DNA of 64,000 nt from Ignavibacteria bacterium (GTDB taxonomy: Bacteria; Bacteroidota; Ignavibacteria; Kapaibacteriales; Kapaibacteriaceae). The stretch is taken from assembly GCA_947495975.1 (NCBI GenBank), contig CANMBE010000014.1, positions 1-64,000 on the forward strand, in the 5' to 3' direction. Below are positions 29,026-39,240 of this stretch, piece by piece. The translations under genes were made by a program, and so were the position numbers. Under the pieces are notes generated by a model that was given only the letters and a program-made list of their open reading frames with translations, was not told the origin of the DNA and searched no databases. Each line of letters opens with the position of its first letter. Position 1 is the first letter of the stretch.

Positions 29026-30477
29026 ATGGCTTTTGAATTGAAGTTCCGCAAGGACATCTCTCAACTTCAGCGAGACGCTGAAAGTTCTACGGATCTCAAG
29101 CGTACGCTTGGTCCGTTGAATCTTGTGAATCTGGGAATAGGCGCCATCATTGGTGCTGGACTCTTCTCTTTAACAGGAATTGCAGCAGCTGAACATGCTG
29201 GGCCAGCAGTTTCGATTTCTTTTGTGATTGCAGCAATTGGCTGTGCTTTTGCTGGACTCTGTTATGCAGAGTTCGCAGCAATGATCCCGATGGCAGGCAG
29301 CGCTTACACGTATGCGTACGCCACCATGGGAGAATTTTTTGCGTGGATCATTGGATGGGACTTAGTCCTCGAATATGCCGTTGGCGCTTCTACTGTTGCT
29401 GTTTCTTGGTCAGCCTACGTTGCAAAATTCCTTGCGTACTTCAATGTTTCGCTGCCCGCCTCTATATCGATGTCGTATTGGCAAACGCCACCAGGTAGTC
29501 CTGAAATGGGCTTGATTAACATCCCTGCGATGATCATTGTTTTTGCCGTTTCGTTGTTACTCATCCGAGGAATTCAAGAGTCGGCCCGTGCAAACGCGGT
29601 TGTTGTTTTCCTCAAAGTGGCTGTTGTGATCATCTTCATCGGTCTCGGATTTGCCTACATCAATGCAGACAACTACACTCCATTCATTCCAGAGAACACT
29701 GGAAAGTTCGGTGTATTTGGTTGGAGTGGAATTCTGAAGGCTGCAGGTATGGTATTCTTTGCATTCATCGGCTTTGATGCGGTTTCAACGGCAGCACAGG
29801 AAGCAAAAAATCCGCAGAAGGATATGCCAATTGGTATCCTTGGTTCGCTCGTTATCTGCACAATCCTCTACGTGCTTTTCTCGTTTGTTATGACGGGAGT
29901 TGCCAATTACACAGAGTTTGCCGGTGTTGCTGCTCCTGTTGCGGTTGCGGTTGAGAAGATGGGAATCTCGTGGTTGGGACCAGCTATTAATCTCGCAATC
30001 ATTGCAGGTTACTCAAGCGTTATTCTTGTGATGTTGCTTGGACAGTCTCGCGTATTCTTCTCGATGTCCAAAGATGGACTCCTTCCTAAACTTTTTAGTG
30101 ATTCACATCCGAAGTTCAAGACGCCTTGGAAGTCGAACATCTTATTCGCATGTGTTGTAAGTCTCTTTGCTGGGTTTGCACCAATTCACATCGTAGGTGA
30201 GATGACGTCTGTAGGTACACTCTTTGCCTTCATTATTGTCTGCCTTGCCGTACTCATTTTGCGATACAAAGATCCAGATCGTCCGCGTCCGTTCAAGACG
30301 CCCCTTGTGCCACTCATCCCAATACTTGGCATTCTGGCATGCGGAACCCTGCTTGTGTCGCTTTGTATTAGCGATTGGATGCATGCTGCACGTTTGTTCG
30401 TGTGGCTCGGCATTGGTCTGATTATCTACAACCTTTATAGCATCAAGCACTCAAAGGTGCGCAAAGCTCAGTCATGA
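29026..30477 (+). CDS. APC-superfamily amino acid permease (CAT-like)
   Basis: LGPLNLVNLGIGAIIGAGLFSLTGIAAAEHAGPAV; multiple TM; FFAFIGFDAVSTAAQEAKNPQKDMPIGI. Confidence 0.9.
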   Translation: MAFELKFRKDISQLQRDAESSTDLKRTLGPLNLVNLGIGAIIGAGLFSLTGIAAAEHAGPAVSISFVIAAIGCAFAGLCYAEFAAMIPMAGSAYTYAYATMGEFFAWIIGWDLVLEYAVGASTVAVSWSAYVAKFLAYFNVSLPASISMSYWQTPPGSPEMGLINIPAMIIVFAVSLLLIRGIQESARANAVVVFLKVAVVIIFIGLGFAYINADNYTPFIPENTGKFGVFGWSGILKAAGMVFFAFIGFDAVSTAAQEAKNPQKDMPIGILGSLVICTILYVLFSFVMTGVANYTEFAGVAAPVAVAVEKMGISWLGPAINLAIIAGYSSVILVMLLGQSRVFFSMSKDGLLPKLFSDSHPKFKTPWKSNILFACVVSLFAGFAPIHIVGEMTSVGTLFAFIIVCLAVLILRYKDPDRPRPFKTPLVPLIPILGILACGTLLVSLCISDWMHAARLFVWLGIGLIIYNLYSIKHSKVRKAQS

Positions 30478-31895
30478 GTTTTCGTCGCCAGCTCGGACTT
30501 TTTGATTCCACAATGATCGTTGCCGGATCCATGATTGGATCCGGCATCTTTCTTGTGAGTGCAGACATTGCACGTAGCGTTGGCTCACCTGCAATGTTGT
30601 TGCTTGTGTGGATTATCACGGGTGCACTTACGCTGATTGCTGCACTCTCGTATGGCGAACTTGCTGGACTCCTTCCGCATGCCGGCGGACAATACGTCTA
30701 CCTGCGCGAAGCCTTCGGAAAGATGTCCGGATTCCTCTATGGCTGGACGCTCTTTACAGTTATTCAGACCGGGACAATTGCTGCTGTAGCGATGGCCTTT
30801 GCAAAATATTCGTCTGTAATTTTTCCTGCAGTTGGCGAACAAAACATTCTGCTCGATCTTGGAGTCATGCGCATTAATGCAGCGCAAGTATTGGCAATAG
30901 CTTCCATCCTTGCACTCACGGCACTGAACGCACGAGGCGTGCATCTTGGTAAGATTATTCAGAACACGTTTACCACAACAAAAATTGTCAGCGTAATTGC
31001 ACTTGCAGTAGTAGGAATTGTTGTGGGATGGTCCACGGGTGCATGCAGTTTTAACTTCGGTGACATGTGGACGTCGCAATTGCCCCCTAGCACAGAAACA
31101 TCTATTCCATTCCTTGCTATCATTGCTGTTGCAATGGTAGGTTCAATATTCTCAAGCGATGCGTGGAATAACATCACGTTTGCAGCAGCAGAAGTAAAAC
31201 AGCCCGAGCGAATCATACCGCGAGCACTATTTGGTGGCGTTGTATTGGTTACGGTGCTCTACTTGCTAACGAACGTTGCCTATCTCTCATTGATGCCGCT
31301 TGTTGGCCACCCCACTGGTGTAACTGCAGTTGAACGTGGGATAGCGTATGCTACGAGCGACCGTGTAGGGGCAGCTGCAGCAGATGTCATGTTTGGTGGC
31401 ACTGGCGCAATGATCATGGCAATCCTCATCATGATCTCTACGTTTGGATGCAATAATGGCATTATCCTCAGTGGCGCGCGCGCGTATTATGCAATGGCGC
31501 AGGACAAGCTTTTCTTTCGTAAGGCAGGGGAGTTGAATGCAGGGGGCGTGCCATCGCGCTCATTGTGGATGCAGGCTTTATGGGCTAGCGCATTGTGCTT
31601 GAGTGGCAAGTATGGCGATCTGCTCGACTATGTAGTCTTTGCGGTGCTCTTATTCTATGTGCTTACTATTCTTGGAATATTTCGACTTCGCAAAACTCGT
31701 CCTGATGAGCCCCGTCCAATCAAAGCTTTTGGATACCCAGTATTACCCGCACTCTACATCGTTGTTGCACTCTTCATCTGTGGTTGTTTGTTGATATACA
31801 AACCGCAGTATAGTTGGCCTGGACTCATCATTGTTGCAGCAGGTATACCCGTGTACTTTGTTTGGAGCATACGTGATGAAGGCACTATGGGTTAA
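30474..31895 (+). CDS. APC-superfamily amino acid permease
   Basis: LGLFDSTMIVAGSMIGSGIFLVSADIARSVGSP; 12 TM pattern; 4-bp overlap with the upstream permease. Confidence 0.9.
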   Translation: MSFRRQLGLFDSTMIVAGSMIGSGIFLVSADIARSVGSPAMLLLVWIITGALTLIAALSYGELAGLLPHAGGQYVYLREAFGKMSGFLYGWTLFTVIQTGTIAAVAMAFAKYSSVIFPAVGEQNILLDLGVMRINAAQVLAIASILALTALNARGVHLGKIIQNTFTTTKIVSVIALAVVGIVVGWSTGACSFNFGDMWTSQLPPSTETSIPFLAIIAVAMVGSIFSSDAWNNITFAAAEVKQPERIIPRALFGGVVLVTVLYLLTNVAYLSLMPLVGHPTGVTAVERGIAYATSDRVGAAAADVMFGGTGAMIMAILIMISTFGCNNGIILSGARAYYAMAQDKLFFRKAGELNAGGVPSRSLWMQALWASALCLSGKYGDLLDYVVFAVLLFYVLTILGIFRLRKTRPDEPRPIKAFGYPVLPALYIVVALFICGCLLIYKPQYSWPGLIIVAAGIPVYFVWSIRDEGTMG

Positions 31896-31928
31896 TGGGG
31901 TAGCTTGTTAGTATGGTTCATACAACTC

Positions 31929-34046
31929 CTACCTCGCCACGGTCACAAGCTTTGCAGATGTTGTATCACCTGCACTACATCTGAGCACATATCTTCCAAT
32001 TGGCATTGATGATACATCAACAGCTATTTGATGTTGACCCGCACTCAACATTGATGCGTGATGTGTCCACACAATAGTGCCTGTGATATTTACAAGCTCG
32101 AGATGTACATCGCTTGATGTTGCAAGTGAGAGTGTGATGTTTACATCGGCAAACGCGGGGTTTGGACCCACGTCCATCCGAGGCACGTCTAGGTTGTTGT
32201 TGCCGCGCTCGTCTGCAACATCGGTTGTGGTAACGGATGCGATACGCCCCTTACCCATGTCATAGAACGTGCCACTCGCGGTGCTGCGCAATGCACAACA
32301 CCGAACCATGTATTGAACGGAGCCTTGGTTTACGAGTGAGTCCTTAAAAGTGGTTATCACAATTGGATCAGCGGTAAGGGGCGTCCACTTGCGTGCACCG
32401 TTTAGCTTACGATAGACGAGATATGCCTGCGCATCACCGGCAGGTTTTGACCATGAGAGCAAAACTTTGTTGGGATAGTCTGTTTGTGCCGTCACACTTG
32501 CAATCACCGCAACTGGCTTTGTTACTGCGCGCAGCGAAGGGTCGCCCATGAGTGCGATGTGCACACTGCGATCTCCGGCCGATGCAACATTTAAACCAGT
32601 GGTCCCCACGGTAATATTGGGCACGTAATTCCCAAAGTTGTTGCCCACAATCGGCCGATTGTTCTGCGAGATGCGTGTACTATAACCGATTGTCTCTCCA
32701 AGCGCCATGTGATGAAGGTACCAATGTGGCCGGCCTGACCAACCAGATGCTAGTACTCTGGGCTGTGTTGCAATTGCAGAGCGAAGGAGATTATTCTGTG
32801 TATTCCAATCACCAAAGTAGCTGCCAAAGAGCATTGCAAAAACGGCATGCACGGGCTTTGTTGCAAGGTCTGCAGAGGAACCAATGCCATCTGCAGAATT
32901 GTCTGTGCCGCCACCACATCCATATCCGAGTAACATGGTTGTTGGACCCGCAAGGTCTGTGAAGAAATCACCCGCTCTTACTGCAGTGTCAGAACCAAAG
33001 ACACTAAATGATCGCCATGCAGAGGCAGCAAAAAGTTCTCCATACGTTCCAAAATTGTCATCAATGATTCCTCCCATGGTTACGTTCCACAGGTTTGTCC
33101 GATAGTCGTGATTTTTTTGCAAGTACGCCTGTAGTAATTCTGTTTCACTCTTGGCAAACACGGGCATGTCGAAAAAATCAATGCGACCAATGGGAATGTC
33201 AATATCTGTTGACCATTGACCTGGATCGTATTTACCATCCGCTAGTAGGTTCTCATTCGCAGGTCTACCTGCATTTTTTACATTTACAAAGTTGTCAGAA
33301 TAGGTACCATCGATGTCGCCATATATGCCATCTGCTGGCCATGCTCCCATGTGATCTGGGTGTCCATCCGGAGCGATGTTGCCGCTATATGGCACAGGCA
33401 CACGTCCAATGAGAATCACACCTCCAAGATCTTTTTGTCCAGCAAGCCACTCACCTTTTATCAGATCTCTTACAACGTTTACCTTAGCCCCGTTAAAAGA
33501 TTCAGCCCGAGGAGTTCCAAGTGTAGTTACTTCCCAACCTTCGTTCTCGAGATCTTGTTTGAGCAATGCTAAACCTGCCTGTAGTGGACCCAGCATTGTA
33601 GAGTCTGCAAGTACAAGCATCCGTTCTCGTGGGCTAGGGGGCGCTGCAATTCCGCTAACGATGTATCCGGTTGCATAAAAATATTTGTATATCGGAACCT
33701 TGTTTACTGAATCGTATCCGGTTTGCGTGCGGCTGTAACGTAGTAGTCGATACTCGTATGCGATACCTCGTTTCACTGTCACATCTGCCCACTGAGTTGC
33801 AGAACCTGCTATCACGGAATCCATTGCAGCCCCAGGAAAAGCTGCTGCTTCCTTAAGCTTACGCCAGATGTATACGCGCTGCTGGTTTGCGTCCGTATTC
33901 CAGTGAAGCGTGATTCGCGGGTTTGGCTGCTCGGCAACCGAGGCCGAAAGCATAACGGTCATGTCCTTTGGCTGCTGGCCAAGGAGCGGCGTTGGGCTTA
34001 GAACGTAAAGAAACAGGGCAAATACAGGCAGGATCAAGGGGCGCAT
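31929..34046 (-). CDS. C25 (gingipain)-like secreted protein with T9SS C-terminal domain, putatively catalytically altered
   Basis: Signal peptide; GGVILIGRVPVPYSG..WPADGIYGDIDGTYSDN..IPIGRIDFFDMP; fibronectin-like segment; C-terminal VGPNPAFADVNITLSL..LELVNITGTIVW..IGRYVLRCSAGDTTSAKLVTVAR. Confidence 0.65.
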   Translation of the reverse strand: MRPLILPVFALFLYVLSPTPLLGQQPKDMTVMLSASVAEQPNPRITLHWNTDANQQRVYIWRKLKEAAAFPGAAMDSVIAGSATQWADVTVKRGIAYEYRLLRYSRTQTGYDSVNKVPIYKYFYATGYIVSGIAAPPSPRERMLVLADSTMLGPLQAGLALLKQDLENEGWEVTTLGTPRAESFNGAKVNVVRDLIKGEWLAGQKDLGGVILIGRVPVPYSGNIAPDGHPDHMGAWPADGIYGDIDGTYSDNFVNVKNAGRPANENLLADGKYDPGQWSTDIDIPIGRIDFFDMPVFAKSETELLQAYLQKNHDYRTNLWNVTMGGIIDDNFGTYGELFAASAWRSFSVFGSDTAVRAGDFFTDLAGPTTMLLGYGCGGGTDNSADGIGSSADLATKPVHAVFAMLFGSYFGDWNTQNNLLRSAIATQPRVLASGWSGRPHWYLHHMALGETIGYSTRISQNNRPIVGNNFGNYVPNITVGTTGLNVASAGDRSVHIALMGDPSLRAVTKPVAVIASVTAQTDYPNKVLLSWSKPAGDAQAYLVYRKLNGARKWTPLTADPIVITTFKDSLVNQGSVQYMVRCCALRSTASGTFYDMGKGRIASVTTTDVADERGNNNLDVPRMDVGPNPAFADVNITLSLATSSDVHLELVNITGTIVWTHHASMLSAGQHQIAVDVSSMPIGRYVLRCSAGDTTSAKLVTVAR

Positions 34047-34193
34047 GAGGCGTCTCGAAAAGAGTGAATATCAATGCCCAAGATAACAAAGATGGCGCTC
34101 GGTGAAACTACGGAGTTCGTATCTTAGAAGGGAAGCGTAACTCCCGTCCTAGGCGGTGGTTCTTCACTAGATAATATCAGATTGGATTGGCCC

Positions 34194-37100
34194 ATGAGCG
34201 CAATGCTTCGTGTTCTTCTTGCTGTCATTTTGTTGGTCACGTCCATTCCTGCCTCTGCGCAGTTCCCTGCGTCGTGCGATTCGCGCAAGGATTGCATTGG
34301 GCAGGCCGTTACGTTTGATGTAACGAGTGGGCGAAACGCTCACTTTATGGAGCTATCAAAAAATCCAATCAGGCCACGGCAAACGGCTATGACGTTTGAG
34401 ATGTGGGTGAGGGTGGACCGCCAGGCCGGGCTTCGGCAGTTCCTTGCTGGCCTCTGGGGTCCCAATAGCGATTTCAATGATGTCTTTGTGATCTACATCG
34501 ATGAAAGCGACCGGCTTGTCTTTGAAGTAAACGGAGACCAAGGCACATTGCAACGTGCAGACAACACGATTGTAATAGCCTCTGCACAAGCACTCTATGT
34601 TGGCTGGCATCATGTGGCAGCAGTGTTTGATGGAGCGTCCGCAAGTGTAACGTTGTTTATCGATGGTGTACTTGCTGGAGGTCCGGTTACAAATGCAGCC
34701 TATCCAGCAGAATACCTAAAGCCTCTTGATAGAGCAGATCTACCGTTGTTGATAGGATCATTCAATGGAGTGGCAGATAATCAGGATCTCTTCCGCACGC
34801 TCAAAGGTCAAGTTGATGAGATTCGTATCTGGGACAGAGTGCTAACGGCTGCAGAATTGCTTTGTAAGAAGGATCAATCACTCAACGGCAACGAAGCTGG
34901 ACTTCGTGCCTACCTACGTTGTAATGAACCTGTTAATCAGAATATTCAGTGCTGCGATGCTACAGGCAATGGTCACACCGGACTTCTTCGCTCTGGTGCA
35001 GCAAACGGGGCCTCAACACGAGTAGCACCTCGGACTGTTAGCGTAAGCCCAGCTTCAATCAAGGAAGATATCAAGTGTGATACCGTAAAGAGCTGGACAT
35101 TCACAATTTCAGATACGTCTGTATGTGGTAGTGCGGCAGCAGTGGTGATGAGAGGTCCTGACGCAGGGAATTTTACCGTTGTGCCACCAAGCATCACGCT
35201 TACACCTGGCGTACCTGTTAGTGTAACGGTTACCTACCGCGGAACGCACGTTGGTACGTTTACAGACACGCTCGAAATACGACCAACCAACCGCTGCGGT
35301 CAACCAAACACGCGCATTCGATTCGAACTGAATCGTATAACAGAAGTTGGAATATCACGCGCAATAATCACGTACGATACGTTGTGGGTTGGATGTACGC
35401 AGACAACATATTTTGATTCTACAGTTACCATTTGCAATACGTCAGATCAAATTGGTGCGCCAAGAACGCTTCGTATCAGTGGTATCTCTGCTAAGGAGCC
35501 CCTTGGATATCGCGTTATTGGTGTAACGTTTCCATTGTTTTTAACACCTGGCCAATGCACAACGATTGTTGTTCGTTGCTTGGTTAGAGATACTACTGCA
35601 GACTACGTAGACACGCTTCAGATTTTCTCCGATGATAGATGTCAGAGCACGCCAGTTCGCATTGCACTTGTAGGTAGGTCGCAAGAAGTAATCTCCATCC
35701 GCTCTTCTGATGGTCAGTCACGACTAGACACCTTGCGGTTTGAGCCAACATGCCCTGGACTCCTTAGCTCTCCACAAACATACACGTGGCAGAATCTTAC
35801 GCTAACGGATATGCGCGTTGATACTGTGATCGTTCCCAAGGACTTCACGCATTACCGGCTACGATTCCCATATCTACTTGCAAGAAATACCGGCTATCCA
35901 GCAAATGCTGTGCGATTTTTACCTCGCCAGCCAGGTATCATTTTTGATTCCATCATTATTCGCACAACTATCCAAGGGTGTGCGATTGAAAAGAAGATCT
36001 ATGTAACCGGTAGAGGATTAGACAACAAAGTTGAATGGTCCGTAAACGGTCAAGTAGATTTTGGAAATGTTATCGTTGGGCAGCAGCGCACCATTAGCGT
36101 AAACGCACGTAACAACAGCAAGTTTGATGCACTCAACGTTGCGTTGTATGTAGAGCGGGGCGAATCGTTTGCACTTCTGACTGGTACGGGGCGCACCATT
36201 CGCCCAGGTGACTCAACAGTGATTCCGGTTACCTTCCGCCCAATCGACTCACTGCAATACGTAGACAGGCTGTGTCTCTTTGAAACACGCTGCTATACGG
36301 TTGACTGCATCGATCTTAAGGGTAAGGGTATTCTTCAGACCTTTCGATCGAGTCCGCTTGTCCTTGAAACGCAAAATGTAATTGCGTGCGATGAGCGACT
36401 AGACTCCGTGTATATCGTGAATCTCCTGAAGGCTCCAGCAACAATTGACTCACTCACATTCGTTGATCAGAGCGGTGGCAGGCTAACAATTGTGAACCCT
36501 CCATTGCCGTGGGTGAATAAATCCATTACAATTCCGGCAGGCGACTCAACGCTCTTCATAACACGCTACCGACCGAATGACGTTACCCAGGACCGCGCAG
36601 ATCGCGCCTATATCCGCTATCGCTCCATTGATCGCGCAGAGTGGCAGGTACAGCTCATAGGCACGTCTGCAACACCAAAACTATTCGTTACTCAGTTCAC
36701 TGCACTTGGCACTGTAGAAGTTGGTGATGTTCGTCGAGCGCAGCTCATTGTAGAAAACACTTCATCGCTACCGGTGCGTCTCGATAGCTTGTCGCTTGGT
36801 GCCGGCTATGTAATTCTTGGAACGAGTCGCCCCTTACCACTTACACTTGCACCACGCGACTCGATCAGAGTGGACATTGAGTTTCGTCCGGATGCTGCCC
36901 GCACATTTGATGCAGATCTCATCGCATACTCAAACAGCCCGTGTATTATTCGTGGTGTTGGTAAAATCAGTGGCCGCGGCGTGATCATCAAACTCGAGAG
37001 CGCTCTGAGCCTGGTAAACTTTGGATATGTGCGGCCGTGCGAGTGTTTTGAGCGTACGATTGAACTGCTCAACGCGTCTCTTGTATTTGATATGACGGTT

Positions 37101-39233
37101 GATTCTATGTGGATTGATGCAGCCGGAGTGCCGGGTGGCAAGCCGCAGTTTTATGCATGGCGATCAAAGTTCTCGCCAACAGGTGTGGTGCCGTATACGA
37201 TCCCTCCTGGACAGCGAGATACAGTTGTGATTACATTCTGTCCGCGAACACTTGCTGATGTAACAGAAACAGAGTGCAGGGCAAGGTTGCATGTAAAGGC
37301 GCGTGGTTCTCAGTGGAGCGCGCTCCTCGAGACGTTTCTTATTGGCAAGCAGTCATTAACCTTTAGGCCTACACCGTCGTCTGTGCAGTTCCCTCCGGGT
37401 GTTATTGATTTTATGAGTCCAACACAATTGCGCGTAGAAGTGAAGATCCCAGATTTCACATTGAACCCAAGCCAAGACCGCGTTGTTATCGACTCCATTA
37501 CGTTTGAACCAAACGACCGTGTATTTTTCCTCGATGCTCCGCTCTCTTTCCCTCAAGTAATTGATCCAGGCGGCACTCTCGTCATCACGTTCCGTCAGCG
37601 GCCACGTGCACCACGAAGTTATCGCGCGCGATTGAAGCTATGGATGAGCTCGCCGTGTGTTGGATGGGATACTACTGTCCTTGTTCGTGGTAGCGGCTTT
37701 GCACAAACAAAGGGATTGCAGTTTACGTTCGATCCCAAGCAAGCGTTGCCAGATAATTTTGTGATGATATCGTGTGACACACTTGCAGTGCCGTTATACA
37801 GCACAATCAACATCGATGCTTCCGTTGTAGATATTAGTATGCGTGTGGACTATGACTCTACCCAATTACGTTTGCTTGATGTTACGTCAACAATATTGGC
37901 TGAAACGTGCACGAGTGCTACGGGTAGTGTTCTGTATACACCATCGCTGATAGTAGCGCCATCTCCATATGGTGGACAGGCTGTTACGCTTAAGAATTTC
38001 TGTAGAGTGGATTCCCTTGCACCGTTTGCCGTGATGCGTTTTGTTACGCTTAACAATAACCGAGCAAACAGTCGGATCACCGTGGACAGCATCAACTTTG
38101 ATACAGAAGATGTGATTCTCTACCGACTCATTGCAACCGGCGATCGTGGTACTATTATCGCGTTGAAATCAGCGATCGATATCAGACAGAGCACGGCATT
38201 TGATTCTGTTGAAATTCTCAATTGTGCAGATAGGACAGTCACGGTGTTTAACACGGGTGACATTGCCAACACACTTGATCAATTACTAGACTTGCCTCTC
38301 TACACATCCATCGTGAGTTCCGTGCCAGCACTTGGAGATACAGTGAACTCAGGTGATTCCGCAATTGTAACAATTCGGTTCTGCCCACGCAGTGAGCGAT
38401 TCGTAGACACCAATGTTATCGCTATAAGTTCATTCCCATGTGAAGTGCGTGATACCACAGCTGTTACGGGCTATGGATATGCTCCCGAGCTTGATGTTGC
38501 ATTAGCGCCAACACGCACTTTCTTTGTTCCTGATTCGCTGTCAGGTACGATTGGTGATACGATTGAAGTGCCGGTGATGATTGATCGAGACATTTCGGCC
38601 ATGTACAATGGAGTAACGTACTTCCTCAATGGACTCAACTTTGACGTAGTGGTTACCTATAACGCACGATCACTCAAGTATATAGATGCTTCATTCCTTG
38701 AAGAGCCCCTTGCAACAACTGTGAATCCATCACTTGGATCTGTGTCGCTCGAAATTCGTGGCGCAGATACAATCAAGGCGGGAACGATTGCTCTACTTCG
38801 GTATGTAGTTGTGGTTCCTGAATTCCAGACAACAGATATCGCAGTTACATCAAATGGATTCCTGTCTGACTCACTGCAGTTCCTAGACATTATTCCAACA
38901 GGGGGCAATGCACCGTTCATTACAGGCGGTAAGTGCGACATTACTGTTGTAAGGTATTCTACGGTTGGAGCGCCACGTATGTCGATTCATCCTCAGCCCG
39001 TGCGAGAAGATGCCGCAATTTCATTCCGTATGCAGGAGACAGTTCCTGTTACGCTTGAGATTGTTGATGCGCGCGGCATTGTTGTTAAGCGATTGTTGGA
39101 CGGCTCAATCATATTGTCCGGTGGTGAGTACAGCGTGCGTGTTGGTACGGCCGATCTAGCCGGTGGCGTGTATTTCGTTAGGATTGGTGCGGGTATCTTC
39201 AGCGCAACATCGCCTTTCATCATTGCCAAGTAA
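34194..39233 (+). CDS. Giant surface protein: LamG/concanavalin-like domain, repeated choice-of-anchor D (ASPM/SPD-2/Hydin) Ig-like domains, T9SS type A sorting domain
   Basis: FEMWVRVDRQAGLRQFLAGLW..WHHVAAVFDGASASVTLFIDGVLAGG..GQVDEIRIWDRVLTAAEL; repeats such as VDFGNVIVGQQRTISVNARNNS and VNFGYVRPCECFERTIELLNAS; C-terminal MSIHPQPVREDAAISFRMQETVPVTLEIVDARGIVVKRLLDG..GGVYFVRIGAG. Confidence 0.85.
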   Translation: MSAMLRVLLAVILLVTSIPASAQFPASCDSRKDCIGQAVTFDVTSGRNAHFMELSKNPIRPRQTAMTFEMWVRVDRQAGLRQFLAGLWGPNSDFNDVFVIYIDESDRLVFEVNGDQGTLQRADNTIVIASAQALYVGWHHVAAVFDGASASVTLFIDGVLAGGPVTNAAYPAEYLKPLDRADLPLLIGSFNGVADNQDLFRTLKGQVDEIRIWDRVLTAAELLCKKDQSLNGNEAGLRAYLRCNEPVNQNIQCCDATGNGHTGLLRSGAANGASTRVAPRTVSVSPASIKEDIKCDTVKSWTFTISDTSVCGSAAAVVMRGPDAGNFTVVPPSITLTPGVPVSVTVTYRGTHVGTFTDTLEIRPTNRCGQPNTRIRFELNRITEVGISRAIITYDTLWVGCTQTTYFDSTVTICNTSDQIGAPRTLRISGISAKEPLGYRVIGVTFPLFLTPGQCTTIVVRCLVRDTTADYVDTLQIFSDDRCQSTPVRIALVGRSQEVISIRSSDGQSRLDTLRFEPTCPGLLSSPQTYTWQNLTLTDMRVDTVIVPKDFTHYRLRFPYLLARNTGYPANAVRFLPRQPGIIFDSIIIRTTIQGCAIEKKIYVTGRGLDNKVEWSVNGQVDFGNVIVGQQRTISVNARNNSKFDALNVALYVERGESFALLTGTGRTIRPGDSTVIPVTFRPIDSLQYVDRLCLFETRCYTVDCIDLKGKGILQTFRSSPLVLETQNVIACDERLDSVYIVNLLKAPATIDSLTFVDQSGGRLTIVNPPLPWVNKSITIPAGDSTLFITRYRPNDVTQDRADRAYIRYRSIDRAEWQVQLIGTSATPKLFVTQFTALGTVEVGDVRRAQLIVENTSSLPVRLDSLSLGAGYVILGTSRPLPLTLAPRDSIRVDIEFRPDAARTFDADLIAYSNSPCIIRGVGKISGRGVIIKLESALSLVNFGYVRPCECFERTIELLNASLVFDMTVDSMWIDAAGVPGGKPQFYAWRSKFSPTGVVPYTIPPGQRDTVVITFCPRTLADVTETECRARLHVKARGSQWSALLETFLIGKQSLTFRPTPSSVQFPPGVIDFMSPTQLRVEVKIPDFTLNPSQDRVVIDSITFEPNDRVFFLDAPLSFPQVIDPGGTLVITFRQRPRAPRSYRARLKLWMSSPCVGWDTTVLVRGSGFAQTKGLQFTFDPKQALPDNFVMISCDTLAVPLYSTINIDASVVDISMRVDYDSTQLRLLDVTSTILAETCTSATGSVLYTPSLIVAPSPYGGQAVTLKNFCRVDSLAPFAVMRFVTLNNNRANSRITVDSINFDTEDVILYRLIATGDRGTIIALKSAIDIRQSTAFDSVEILNCADRTVTVFNTGDIANTLDQLLDLPLYTSIVSSVPALGDTVNSGDSAIVTIRFCPRSERFVDTNVIAISSFPCEVRDTTAVTGYGYAPELDVALAPTRTFFVPDSLSGTIGDTIEVPVMIDRDISAMYNGVTYFLNGLNFDVVVTYNARSLKYIDASFLEEPLATTVNPSLGSVSLEIRGADTIKAGTIALLRYVVVVPEFQTTDIAVTSNGFLSDSLQFLDIIPTGGNAPFITGGKCDITVVRYSTVGAPRMSIHPQPVREDAAISFRMQETVPVTLEIVDARGIVVKRLLDGSIILSGGEYSVRVGTADLAGGVYFVRIGAGIFSATSPFIIAK

Positions 39234-39240
39234 CGCAGCG

